Assembly: GCA_963772805.1 (NCBI GenBank)
Contig: CAVYYU010000008.1
Coordinates: forward strand, 620,001 to 684,000
DNA: 64,000 nucleotides
Reading direction: 5' to 3'
Source: Legionella_A sp963772805
GTDB lineage: Bacteria; Pseudomonadota; Gammaproteobacteria; Legionellales; Legionellaceae
The notes beneath the pieces are model-generated. The model worked only from the letters and a program-made list of their open reading frames with translations, was not told where the DNA came from and searched no databases. Below are positions 26,063 to 34,937 of this stretch, piece after piece (positions within the stretch are counted from its first letter, which is position 1; every line of letters begins with the position of its first letter). The translations under genes and the position numbers were made by a program.

Positions 26063-26596
26063 ATGGACTCGCATTGGCTTGATTATTTTATTATTGCAGT
26101 GATTGGTCTGTCTGTGATTACGGGACTGTTTCGCGGTTTTGTTAAAGAGCTCATTGCTTTGTGCGTCTGGATCACAGCGATTTGGCTTGCGTATAACTAT
26201 TCACATATCGTCGACACATGGCTTCAACCTTACATAGATGAAAAAACCATACGTGGAGCCGCATCGTTTGTCGCGATCCTGTTCGCTACGCTGATTGCAG
26301 GTAGTTTGTTGAATGCTGTGTTAAGTTTCATCTTAAGTCGCTCGGGATTAAGCGGGACTGATCGGGTTTTAGGTATGGGGTTTGGATTTATACGCGGCGT
26401 TTTTATTGTCGCGCTGATGATGCTTGTGGTAAAAATGACATCACTTCCTTATCAACAATACAGCTCACAATCGCAGTTATATGCTAAATTTGATCCCTTG
26501 GTGAGTTGGCTTTCCAGTCTTACGCCCAATCTTATTCAGCAGGTGAAAGCTTTTGATAAAACCAACATGATTATTGATACAGAGCCTGCTCCTTAA
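26063..26596 (+). CDS. cvpA: CvpA family membrane protein
   Basis: 177 residues with four membrane segments and the family motif (LDYFIIAVIGLSVITGLFRG; FGFIRGVF). Known to be needed for envelope or bile-salt tolerance in enterobacteria, mechanism unclear. Usually followed by purF; here instead its last 26 bp overlap the 3' end of the convergent nadD gene, so the purF link is broken. Confidence 0.92.
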   Translation: MDSHWLDYFIIAVIGLSVITGLFRGFVKELIALCVWITAIWLAYNYSHIVDTWLQPYIDEKTIRGAASFVAILFATLIAGSLLNAVLSFILSRSGLSGTDRVLGMGFGFIRGVFIVALMMLVVKMTSLPYQQYSSQSQLYAKFDPLVSWLSSLTPNLIQQVKAFDKTNMIIDTEPAP

Positions 26597-27209
26597 TGTA
26601 TTCATTCACTGGTGCGGGCAGGTATATTTCTACATTGTCGCCGATTTTTATTTTTTCACGCAATGTGGTTGACGAGATATCATATTGACCCGCATCAAAA
26701 CGATAAATTTTGCCACAGGGTTGGTTCAGTAACTCTTTTGTATCAAAAACTTCATACTGCAATAGTAGCGTTGCTAATAATTTATTAATATTAGCTTCTT
26801 CAAACCCAGGACGTTTAATTACCAATATATGACTGAGTTGGAGTATTTCCCCCCAACGATGCCATCGCGGTAATTGTAAAAATGCATCGATACCAATCAA
26901 TAGCGTAATAGCCTTATCTTCACCATATTGGTGTCTAAATCCTCGCAATGTTTCCACCATAAATGATGGCGTATCCCGCTCAATTTCCTGTAATCCAATC
27001 TCAAACTCAGGGTAGGGGGCAAGCGCTCGTTGTAACATATTGACACGCTGTTTAGTCGAGGCCATTGATGCGTTTTTTAGAGTGGGGCTTTTACAGGGTA
27101 GAAATAGGAATCGTTCAAAATGAAATTTACGCTGGACTGCGAGGGCCGTGTGTAAATGTCCATTATGAATGGGATCGAACGTCCCGCCATATATGATTAA
27201 GTTATGCAA
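26571..27209 (-). CDS. nadD: Nicotinate-nucleotide adenylyltransferase
   Basis: Joins nicotinate mononucleotide and ATP to deamido-NAD in NAD synthesis. Nucleotidyltransferase signature GGTFDPIHNGHL (8-19) with the HxGH motif, and ISSTTLREKI near the C-terminus (ISSTxxR). 212 residues. The 3' end overlaps cvpA by 26 bp tail to tail. Confidence 0.95.
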   Translation of the reverse strand: MHNLIIYGGTFDPIHNGHLHTALAVQRKFHFERFLFLPCKSPTLKNASMASTKQRVNMLQRALAPYPEFEIGLQEIERDTPSFMVETLRGFRHQYGEDKAITLLIGIDAFLQLPRWHRWGEILQLSHILVIKRPGFEEANINKLLATLLLQYEVFDTKELLNQPCGKIYRFDAGQYDISSTTLREKIKIGDNVEIYLPAPVNEYIKEQALYQ

Positions 27210-27345
27210 TGTTGATATCCTGGCTGGGTGATTTACTCATCATATTTCATTAATAAATTTTTCGCAAAATACAGCTGTGCGGCAAGTGAACGATTGTTAG
27301 TTTATACTCTATTAATTAACCTTAGTCAGAGATAAGGATTTCTCC

Positions 27346-28083
27346 ATGAACAACACAACTAAAATTATAGGCGCACTGTTTTTAACTATGTCATTCATGA
27401 GTACAGCAATATTTTCCGAGCCACTCATATCAAAAGCAACCACAAAACAAAAACAATTGGTGCTGACTCCAAAAAGGGCTTTAGAATTACTAAAAGAAGG
27501 TAATCAGCGTTTTGTAACGAATCAAATGCGCGACTATAATTTTGCTCATGAGATGAAGATCACAACACAGAAAGGTCAGCATCCTATTGCAATTATATTA
27601 AGCTGTATCGATTCACGCAGCATACCTGATCTGTTATTCGATCAAGGGTTGGGTAATCTGTTTGTTGCGCGTGTAGCAGGTAATGTGGTTGGGAACGATG
27701 TGTTAGGAAGCATGGAATATTCAACAGCGTTAGCGGGTGCTCCATTAGTGGTTGTTATGGGACATACGCACTGTGGTGCTGTAATGGGAGCATGTACCAT
27801 GTCCTCCGCTATAAGCCAAAAAAACCTGGACCAACTATTGGGTAAAATTAAACCGGCCGTTACACATATACAGCAGGGTGATAAGGTGTTTAGTTGCCAA
27901 CACAGTGCAACCCTCAACAAAATTACAAAGCAAAATGTATTAAATCAAATGCAAGAAACGCTTGCAAATAGCGCTGCATTATCTGGAATGGTTGAAAATA
28001 GACACATTCTTATTGTTGGAGCAATGCACGATATCTTAACTGGGCAAGTAACCTTCTTCGACAGTCAAGGTAACCCTATATAA
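27346..28083 (+). CDS. Beta-class carbonic anhydrase, probably periplasmic
   Basis: Interconverts CO2 and bicarbonate. Zinc and active-site residues are visible: C87, D89, R91 in LSCIDSRSIP and H140, C143 in MGHTHCGAV. The first 24 residues (KIIGALFLTMSFMSTAIFS after a Lys) look like a cleavable signal peptide, so the enzyme probably works in the periplasm. 245 residues. ATG 27346 follows ribosome site AAGGA. It stands alone between convergent or divergent neighbours. Confidence 0.9.
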   Translation: MNNTTKIIGALFLTMSFMSTAIFSEPLISKATTKQKQLVLTPKRALELLKEGNQRFVTNQMRDYNFAHEMKITTQKGQHPIAIILSCIDSRSIPDLLFDQGLGNLFVARVAGNVVGNDVLGSMEYSTALAGAPLVVVMGHTHCGAVMGACTMSSAISQKNLDQLLGKIKPAVTHIQQGDKVFSCQHSATLNKITKQNVLNQMQETLANSAALSGMVENRHILIVGAMHDILTGQVTFFDSQGNPI

Positions 28084-28129
28084 CAACAATTGGAGCAGAA
28101 TGATCTGCAAAATGGATTTTATCCTGGCG

Positions 28130-28543
28130 TCAAAAAATGGTGATCGCCGTCGATAAATCTTCTTTTTCCAACTCTACGCCCTGGTCATAACGTGTGTTTT
28201 CTTCATAACCACGAATCAATGAGGTGATAGTGCGAACGGTAAAAATGAGCGGATGTATGGCAAAAGTGACAAGACTTATGCCCAATGCCAGTGTATTATC
28301 CAACAACTTGGTCATATGCTCAGGAATGCTTGCCCAGGCTAAAGGACTTAATAGATAGTAGGGTGTTGCTAATAATCGTAGTGTAATGCAGACAAGGTTA
28401 TAGATAGCTCGAAGTAAATGACACACGAAACTGCTCACAGCGTCTAATTGAAACAAACTATTATAGTAAGACTTAAACTTGAAGTCGGCATACAGGGCAT
28501 TGACTGCCGTCTGTGTGGATGAACAAAAAGCACTCACAAGCAT
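28130..28543 (-). CDS. Hypothetical protein with amphipathic/membrane helices
   Basis: 137 residues, not recognised. Three moderately hydrophobic stretches (about 42-60, 62-75, 86-106) and a charged C-terminus (RGYEENTRYDQGVELEKED). No signal peptide. The composition resembles small Legionella/Coxiella accessory proteins that contact membranes. A ribosome site is not obvious. Stands between a convergent carbonic anhydrase gene and a divergent desaturase gene. Confidence 0.5.
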   Translation of the reverse strand: MLVSAFCSSTQTAVNALYADFKFKSYYNSLFQLDAVSSFVCHLLRAIYNLVCITLRLLATPYYLLSPLAWASIPEHMTKLLDNTLALGISLVTFAIHPLIFTVRTITSLIRGYEENTRYDQGVELEKEDLSTAITIF

Positions 28544-28666
28544 TCTGCACTAGAGTAAGCATTGTGCAATTTTAATTCATGCTTGATAAAAAGTAAACCT
28601 GGAGTCCAAAATGGCAGTCGCTGTAATAATATAACAATGATAAGATACAAGGATTGGAATTAACCT

Positions 28667-29425
28667 ATGTTCAACGAACAACCCGGTTTAGAAAGTATTG
28701 ATGTTAAAGTTAGCGAGTTTTCATCTGCTATTGAAAAATATAATACGTTTGCTTTGTACATGCGATTTGAGACATTTCTCGCAATTATCGTAGTCACATT
28801 TCAATTGTTGAGCATGGTGAACTTAGTACATAATTATCACCATCAAGGCGGGTTTCTTTTTATCATCACTATTTTTTTAGCGTATTTCGCCACCGATTTT
28901 ATTAATGGCCTTGTGCACATGATTGTCGATAATAATGCCAATTATTCCTCTATTGTGGGTCCCTTTATTGCCGCTTTTCATATGCACCATTACAAACGAA
29001 AATACACCGAACAGCATGCCCTTAAAATATATTTTACCGAATCTGGTCATAAATTTTGGTTGGTGGTTTATTTGATTTTGCTCGTGACTCTACAGAAAAA
29101 ATTTAAAATCGAACCTAATTTAAATCTCGGATTAGTAGCATTCGGCATATTTGCGTCCATTGCAGAGCTTTCTCATTACTGGTGTCATAACGCGGCAAAG
29201 TCTAATCCTTTAATAATATTCTTACAAAAATATCACGTACTGCTTTCTATAAGGCATCATCGTATTCATCATACGCATGACAATTTGAACTATGCCTTTT
29301 TGAATGGAATGAGCGATCCATTACTTAACGTAATTGCACGCAAATTTTTTAAAGGATATAAAAACAATACAGACCTACATGTATCAACTTATATCAAAAG
29401 CCTTGGGCAGAATGTGCCGGTTTAA
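28667..29425 (+). CDS. CarF/PEDS1 (TMEM189)-like lipid desaturase
   Basis: A 252-residue integral membrane protein that I place in the lipid desaturase domain family containing TMEM189/PEDS1 and myxobacterial CarF, the enzymes that make the vinyl-ether bond of plasmalogens. The His-box pattern fits: GLVHMIVD (H84), FHMHHYK (H105, H107, H108), ESGH (H128), AELSHYWCHN (E167, H170, H174), and RHHRIHHTHD (197-202). Four membrane segments surround them. Vinyl-ether lipids in this lineage would be unexpected, so the real substrate may differ. Confidence 0.75.
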   Translation: MFNEQPGLESIDVKVSEFSSAIEKYNTFALYMRFETFLAIIVVTFQLLSMVNLVHNYHHQGGFLFIITIFLAYFATDFINGLVHMIVDNNANYSSIVGPFIAAFHMHHYKRKYTEQHALKIYFTESGHKFWLVVYLILLVTLQKKFKIEPNLNLGLVAFGIFASIAELSHYWCHNAAKSNPLIIFLQKYHVLLSIRHHRIHHTHDNLNYAFLNGMSDPLLNVIARKFFKGYKNNTDLHVSTYIKSLGQNVPV

Positions 29426-29435
29426 ATTACGGCGA

Positions 29436-30092
29436 TTATCCGCTGGGTTGTAATTGCTTGAGTAACTCATCTACTTCATCTTTAAATTGTTCATTTTGGT
29501 TGTGTTGCGATAAATGAAAAAAACTAACGCCATACCCATCTTTTATTAGATTAGATATAGAATTCATTTTGGGGAGAATCTTGGCTGTATCCTTTGTTAA
29601 CAGATAAATATCACTCTGTTGTATTTTTTCCTCAGGAATATCTTTGCTGACTAGTGCCTGTATACCTAATTCAATTTTTTTATATAATGTTTCTAGTGCG
29701 TTGAAAAGAGGGATACCCCATTTAGATTGATTTTCATTTTTATTTCTATGGATAAGAGCAAAAATAGTAGAAGTTAAATCAGCTCGTTCAGTCCATGCTA
29801 GTTTTTTGAAATTATCTTGATGCATACAAACAATGAGTGGATTGCTTTCTGATATAAAACAATATGATTGATCGCTGTCATGGATAGCAAAGAATTTTTC
29901 TATCTGCTTGCTATCATAAAGTTTATATCCAATGATTATCTTTTTTTTATTGTGGGGGTCGATGCAATGTTTAATCTCAGGCAGAAAATTTGATCTGCCA
30001 CTCTTTTGCCCAAACTCGTTTCCTAAACGATATATTTGATCTCTAGGGAACTGATAAAAGGGGTCTAGCGGTAAATCATCTTCCATATTCAT
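29436..30092 (-). CDS. Hypothetical protein
   Basis: 218 residues, soluble, charged, no signal peptide or membrane segment. An N-terminal beta-rich part (GYKLYDSKQIEKFFAIHDSD) and a helical C-terminal half ending DELLKQLQPSG are visible. I do not recognise a family. Its start is 2 codons before MEDDLP; stop is 10 bp from the convergent desaturase gene. Codon use is AT-rich like its neighbours. Confidence 0.5.
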   Translation of the reverse strand: MNMEDDLPLDPFYQFPRDQIYRLGNEFGQKSGRSNFLPEIKHCIDPHNKKKIIIGYKLYDSKQIEKFFAIHDSDQSYCFISESNPLIVCMHQDNFKKLAWTERADLTSTIFALIHRNKNENQSKWGIPLFNALETLYKKIELGIQALVSKDIPEEKIQQSDIYLLTKDTAKILPKMNSISNLIKDGYGVSFFHLSQHNQNEQFKDEVDELLKQLQPSG

Positions 30093-30208
30093 TGCGTGGA
30101 TCTACTTGTTGATTAGAAACAAATGTTGAATTGTATGCGGGATTAAATAACTGTCAATACAATAAACAAAATTCCGGAGATGATGATATAGATAAAGGCG
30201 ATTGAGTC

Positions 30209-30238
30209 GGTTGGGTTGCGTGTTTTTGAAACCTAACC
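30209..30238. terminator. Hairpin downstream of the VIT1 gene
   Basis: GGTTGGGTT (30209-30217) faces AACCTAACC (30230-30238), with one mismatch, 7 bp beyond the stop of the leftward VIT1 gene. The core resembles the GTTGGGTT palindrome seen at 45839-45866. Confidence 0.4.
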
Positions 30239-30245
30239 TAGCGGT

Positions 30246-30944
30246 TTAAATTACCACACCCAGCAATGAGCCAATTCCTGCACTAACAAGCATCGCCAAT
30301 GTTCCCCATACAACAACTCGAACTGTACCCGATAATAATTTGGCACCGCCAACTTTGGCAGCGACAGCTCCAAGTAGTGCCAAAAATATAACGGCCAGCA
30401 TCGATATGGATGGAATAAGATAGGCGCTCGGCACAATAAACACCGCCAATAGCGGTAAGATTGATCCTAGAGTAAAACTGCCAGCTGAGAATATTGCGGC
30501 TTGGAGCGGACGGGCGCTCGAACTTTCACTCATGCCAAGTTCGTCACGAATATGAGCAGCCAACGGATCTTTAGCCATCATCTGCTTTACAACTTCTTGT
30601 GCAAGAGCGCGATCTAATCCTCGCTTGATGTATATAACAGTTAACTCTTCAATTTCATTCGGTAGATTTTCATCAAGTTCCTTCATTTCTCGTTGAAGTG
30701 CTGATTTTTCCGTATCAGCCTGTGAACTTACCGATATATATTCACCTGCAGCCATCGACATAGCGCCAGCAATTAAACTGGCAATACCTGCAATAAGTAT
30801 TCCGTTATATGGCGTGCGCGCAGCTGCCACGCCAATTATCAGGCTTGCAGTAGAAATAATCCCATCATTTGCACCTAACACAGCTGCGCGCAGCCAGCCA
30901 ATCCGTTCTATTCGATGATGTTCTGTATGTTGTATAGACATCAC
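30246..30944 (-). CDS. VIT1/CCC1-family metal transporter
   Basis: A 232-residue membrane protein of the vacuolar iron transporter family (Fe2+/Mn2+ export or sequestration). Hallmarks: ERIGWLRAAVLGANDGIIST at the start, AAGEYISVSSQADTEK, the cytoplasmic metal-binding-type helix region (about 75-135), and five membrane segments. It follows the cupin gene by 5 bp, forming a two-gene operon. Confidence 0.9.
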   Translation of the reverse strand: MMSIQHTEHHRIERIGWLRAAVLGANDGIISTASLIIGVAAARTPYNGILIAGIASLIAGAMSMAAGEYISVSSQADTEKSALQREMKELDENLPNEIEELTVIYIKRGLDRALAQEVVKQMMAKDPLAAHIRDELGMSESSSARPLQAAIFSAGSFTLGSILPLLAVFIVPSAYLIPSISMLAVIFLALLGAVAAKVGGAKLLSGTVRVVVWGTLAMLVSAGIGSLLGVVI

Positions 30945-30949
30945 AGATC

Positions 30950-31426
30950 CTAATCGTTTTGTGGCATATCCGATTTCTTTTTATAAACGGCACTTACCGG
31001 AATATCAGTAGCTGAATAGACGCTGATTATTTTGAACGGCTTTTTTGCATCAAGATTAATGAAATTATGAGGAACCCCTTGAGGGATAAAGATCATATCA
31101 CCGGCCGTGACGGTTGATTCTTTGCCATCCAGAACCGATTTAGCCTGGCCGTCCACCACAAATATGACTTGGTCAAATGCATGTGTTTCCATCCCAATTT
31201 CGTTGTCTGGGTTGGTGGCTGGGGTGATATTCATAAAAACAACCTGAGCATCTCTTCCTGTCACCAATGCTGCTTTCCAGTTTTCATTCTTTTTGGCCAT
31301 GTCAAAAACACTAGGGGATATGGTCGCTGTCATTTTATTACTAAATGAGGTTTGATCGGAGCCTGCAAATGATGTGGTTGTTAGTATCATTGATAAAAAG
31401 ATAGATTTCATTCCATTGATTTTCAT
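30950..31426 (-). CDS. Exported cupin-domain protein
   Basis: 158 residues with a signal peptide (about 1-21) and a single cupin barrel: motif 1 IGMETHAFDQVIFVVDGQ and motif 2 GDMIFIPQGVPHNFINL. The metal ligands of motif 1 are reduced (one His, one Glu), so metal binding is uncertain. Located upstream of VIT1 with 5 bp between them; a link to metal homeostasis is inference from context. Confidence 0.8.
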   Translation of the reverse strand: MKINGMKSIFLSMILTTTSFAGSDQTSFSNKMTATISPSVFDMAKKNENWKAALVTGRDAQVVFMNITPATNPDNEIGMETHAFDQVIFVVDGQAKSVLDGKESTVTAGDMIFIPQGVPHNFINLDAKKPFKIISVYSATDIPVSAVYKKKSDMPQND

Positions 31427-31709
31427 AATTACTCTCCAAGTTTAATATGTTTTCTTATCATTTATAGTAGCATACAAACCAACATTTCGATTTTTAAATA
31501 CACAAAAACACTGATTTTGTGCCTCATAAAATAAAGCACTTTCTACTCCTATAGTAGCCAATTATATGTCGATGTCCTAAATGAAAAGCGATCCAATCTG
31601 TAACAAAAAAAATATAAGTTAATCGGCTTTAGAATGTTACGTTCTGGCTTGTATTCTTAAGATCACATGGTATTCTCCACGGTCATTTAACGAAGCTAAA
31701 GGAAATTTT

Positions 31710-32099
31710 ATGCCAGCATCAACAACAAATCAGGTTGCTACACAAAAAAGTATTATAGATGGCTTTTTAAAGAATGTGTGTGAAATGGAGTCTGTTAATC
31801 ATGATGAAGCGGTAAAATTGCTTGAAAATATTGCACCGCAGATTGCATTAGCAAGAGAAATGCAAAAGTCACTAGCCGATACTAAAGATTCTACTCAATC
31901 TGGTATTCTGAGTAGAAGAGGCTCTGATTTTGGTCTTCTGGAAGCGGTGACTGGCGTTGTATTAGCCAAGCTGTCATCAGACGTTAAGAGCAGCCCTTCT
32001 CACGCTCAAGAGGCGAGGAATATAAATAGTTTCTTTGGTGGTATTAGCAAACAAATAGACATCGAATTACCAACAAATGCTAATTGCAATCCTAGTTAA
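31710..32099 (+). CDS. Hypothetical small helical protein
   Basis: 129 residues, no signal peptide, mostly helical and polar, with an N-terminal region QKSIIDGFLKNVCEMES and a C-terminal GGISKQIDIELP. Not recognised. A strong ribosome site (AAAGGAA) precedes ATG 31710. Flanked by 283 bp and 267 bp of non-coding DNA, so a single-gene transcript; the downstream GTGTGTGCGTAA...TTACACACA stem (about 32125-32155) may terminate it. Confidence 0.55.
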   Translation: MPASTTNQVATQKSIIDGFLKNVCEMESVNHDEAVKLLENIAPQIALAREMQKSLADTKDSTQSGILSRRGSDFGLLEAVTGVVLAKLSSDVKSSPSHAQEARNINSFFGGISKQIDIELPTNANCNPS

Positions 32100-32366
32100 A
32101 TATGAGTACCGAGTGGGCTTGTAGTGTGTGTGCGTAATCCTTATGGGTTACACACATGTTATGATTGCCAAAATAAAACTTTATGCACTGCTATTATATA
32201 GTTAAGGTATGACTCAAATTAAGGATAGTTCCGACATCGTAATATGATTTCACCTTAAAATAGAATCTTACTGTTAAAACAGGTCGTTACGCTTTCCAAG
32301 CGCTGAAAATTAAGCTAACTTAGCAAAATCATCAACTTTCCGATCTATCTATCGTTTGAAGAAAAC

Positions 32367-33449
32367 ATGCCAAACACAAGAAAACATAAAGTAGTCATGG
32401 GTTGCGCTGGCTGGGGTTCGCTGCAAGTATCTTCAGAACAAATGATTGCTGCTATCCATTACGCAATAAAACAAGGCGTCGACGAATTTGATTGTGCGCC
32501 GCATTACGGAAATGGTGCTCGTGAATCGGTTCTTGGTATTGCGCTATTAGATCTTCCTTTCGAAGTAAGGCAAAAAATAAAAATTTCCACCAAAGTAGGA
32601 CGAGTTATCAACCCCAATATAGAATCAAAAGATGATACCGGTTTTAAAAACGCAAATACCTTTACGCAGCATTTTAATTATAGTTATTGGGGAATTAAGC
32701 GTTCATATGAGCAAAGCCAACTGCGGTTGAATAGACGTGATATTGATGCCCTTTATCTGCATGATATAGATAAAGGAACACATGGTAATAAATTTGAAGA
32801 AATGATGGATTCTTTTCTAGAGGATGGTTATCTGGCTTTTGAAAAATTAAAAAAAGATCATAAAATTACAATTGCTGGTATCGGCTCCAATGATCATCAA
32901 ATTTGCATTGACTTGATAAAAGACGGACGTTTTAACATTGATCGTATTATGCTAGCTGGTTGTTATAATTTGTTAAATTTCCAGGCGCTAGATGAGCTCT
33001 TTCCCTTGTGTGAGAAAAATAATATTGAATTGTATATCGCAGCGCCATACTGCGGTGGTATTTTGGGGGATCAACCAGGAAATAGATCCTATAAATATGA
33101 AAATGCGCAAAGTGGAGTTTTGCAAAGGGTCGATGAATTGCGAGCCGTATGCGATCGTTTCGGGGTTGGTCTAGCTCATGCTGCTATGCAGTTTGTCCAC
33201 ATGCATCCACAAGTATATCGAGTCGTTGCGGGAGCGCGTTCAGTAGATGAGATAAGAACTTCTTTAGAATACGCCCGAACGCCTATTGACGATAAATTTT
33301 GGTATGCCTTAAACGAACAAGGGCTTATTCCAACAAAATCGATAAGCAGTTTATCCTCTCGCCGCTTGTTGTCTTCTTTATCGCTTTTCACTGAACAACA
33401 ACTTATTACAAACGACGGGAACGGGGAGATGCTCAGGGCGCATTTATAG
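32367..33449 (+). CDS. Aldo/keto reductase, D-threo-aldose dehydrogenase-like
   Basis: A 360-residue NAD(P)-dependent oxidoreductase with the TIM-barrel aldo/keto reductase fold. The catalytic tetrad is recognisable: Asp and Tyr in DEFDCAPHYGNGARESVLG, Lys in KISTKVGR, His in IDALYLHDID. The length and the LHDIDKG segment favour the aldose/fucose 1-dehydrogenase branch. Not in an obvious sugar-catabolic operon. Confidence 0.8.
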   Translation: MPNTRKHKVVMGCAGWGSLQVSSEQMIAAIHYAIKQGVDEFDCAPHYGNGARESVLGIALLDLPFEVRQKIKISTKVGRVINPNIESKDDTGFKNANTFTQHFNYSYWGIKRSYEQSQLRLNRRDIDALYLHDIDKGTHGNKFEEMMDSFLEDGYLAFEKLKKDHKITIAGIGSNDHQICIDLIKDGRFNIDRIMLAGCYNLLNFQALDELFPLCEKNNIELYIAAPYCGGILGDQPGNRSYKYENAQSGVLQRVDELRAVCDRFGVGLAHAAMQFVHMHPQVYRVVAGARSVDEIRTSLEYARTPIDDKFWYALNEQGLIPTKSISSLSSRRLLSSLSLFTEQQLITNDGNGEMLRAHL

Positions 33450-33537
33450 CGCGCAGCTTGCTGATGTCAATATTGGTTAGGAGTATCTTTTTTTGCATTT
33501 TGATGGGGTATGCTTTATATTTTTCTGAGGTTAGATT

Positions 33538-33562
33538 CTCCCCTAATTTTTAATTAAGGGAG
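33538..33562 (+). promoter_or_regulatory. Hairpin sequestering a ribosome-binding site
   Basis: CTCCCCTAAT (33538-33547) faces ATTAAGGGAG (33553-33562), one mismatch. The 3' arm is the ribosome site (AGGGAGAG) for ATG 33570. The stem would mask it in the folded leader and could act as a thermosensitive or protein-controlled switch. Structure seen, control inferred. Confidence 0.45.
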
Positions 33563-33569
33563 AGCCAGA

Positions 33570-34788
33570 ATGCAGTTACTTTCTTTATATGTGAGAAGTA
33601 AAATGGACTACCTGCTTCAATTAATTCACGCACTTCCTCTTGATAAGTTTTGTGCATTCATGAATGTTAAAAAAAACTTACAGAATGAAAATGTAGAAAA
33701 ACCTAAGCGCGAGATGATGCTGTCGTTACTGGTAGCGTTAGCACATCAAAATGATATAGCAGAAGAGGAGTTGTTAAAGTTTACAGATCCTATTATAGAA
33801 GAACTAGTCCGCTTTAATGAAAATTTAGTATCAGCATGGTCCAATTGTTCTGAGTCGGAGTTCAGCGAGGATACTCGTTTAGATATAACTATAAACTTTT
33901 TAAAATTTCGCCAAAAACAAGATATAAAATCAAAAAATTATGTTGTGAAAATGCAAACAGTCGAAAAAAAATTATACTCGTTGGTTGACTTGAACACCAG
34001 GTTGAATCAGGGGTATGCAGCGAATGTTTTAACATCTTTATATAGCTCCATATCGAATACCAGGGAATCAATTAAAAAAAAATTTGAGGTACAAAAAGAA
34101 TCGGATACCGTTTCAAAAGTGACTGATTTCTTAATTAACAATCAGTCACATAATGCGGATGAAAGTAATAAAAAAATCAGGAAACTCATTAAAGCAATTG
34201 AAATTTACTCATCATTGGTGCTCGATGGTGGTCTAGAATCGTCTTGAACTTTTGTGTAAACTGGAGTTTGAGTTGACCCTTTATTCCCGCTTATTGAATG
34301 TGTTTGTGGAGAGTAAACAATCGAAAAGTAGTGAGGCGCTACCTAATCGTCAAATCATTGAAGTGCTAAGCTCCTGTTTATATTCAAAAGGACACAGCGC
34401 CTTTGAACGCTTGGTTTTATTTAAAGCAATCTTTTTAGAGAAATACACAAGCATTGCTGAAGTTGGCGACCAAGATATTGATCAAACCACCCTTATTTTT
34501 GCACAAAATATAATAAATATCCTGCGCGAAAAAAAGGAATTTTTTACATCCAGACAAAGAAGCAATAGTTGGCCCGAGAATAAATTTTGGATAGCTAAAT
34601 TGAGTCCAAATTTACCACATAAATTCACTTTTTCTTCCAAATTAACTGTACCGACCCAATCTGAAACAGGTGTTTCTTTTTTCAAAGTAATCAATGACTC
34701 AATAAAGCTTCCAAATGCTGCTCAGGCACATGTTCTAGATTACCTGGATTGTGCGCAGCAGGGTGATGAAATCAGGAAGAATGCTTGA
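33570..34788 (+). pseudogene. Hypothetical gene split by a +1 frame change (405-residue reconstructed product)
   Basis: Reading from ATG 33570 gives 225 residues ending GGLESS and TGA at 34245-34247. The next frame is open from 34237 to 34788 and has no ATG or ribosome site, only TTG 34252. Dropping one T in TCTTGAAC joins them as GLESSELLCKLEFELTLYS, a continuous 405-residue helical, charged protein without membrane segments. So this is one gene disrupted by a single inserted base, a sequencing error, or a programmed +1 site at UCU-UGA. Function not recognised. Confidence 0.65.
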
Positions 34789-34937
34789 TTGAACTACTAT
34801 TTAATTACATAGAACTGTAATTTGTTGTTTAAATATTGTTCGAGAAAAAATTTAATAGGATAAATAGGGTGGGGTAATTGATCATCAGCACAATTCTTTC
34901 TACTATGAGCATTCTCAATTTATAGTGCTTATTGTTT

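Noticed and set aside
34237..34254. Classical prfB-type programmed frameshift
   Set aside because: The site is UCU-UGA, not CUU-UGA, and no upstream Shine-Dalgarno stimulator is evident; kept only as one of several explanations for the split gene.
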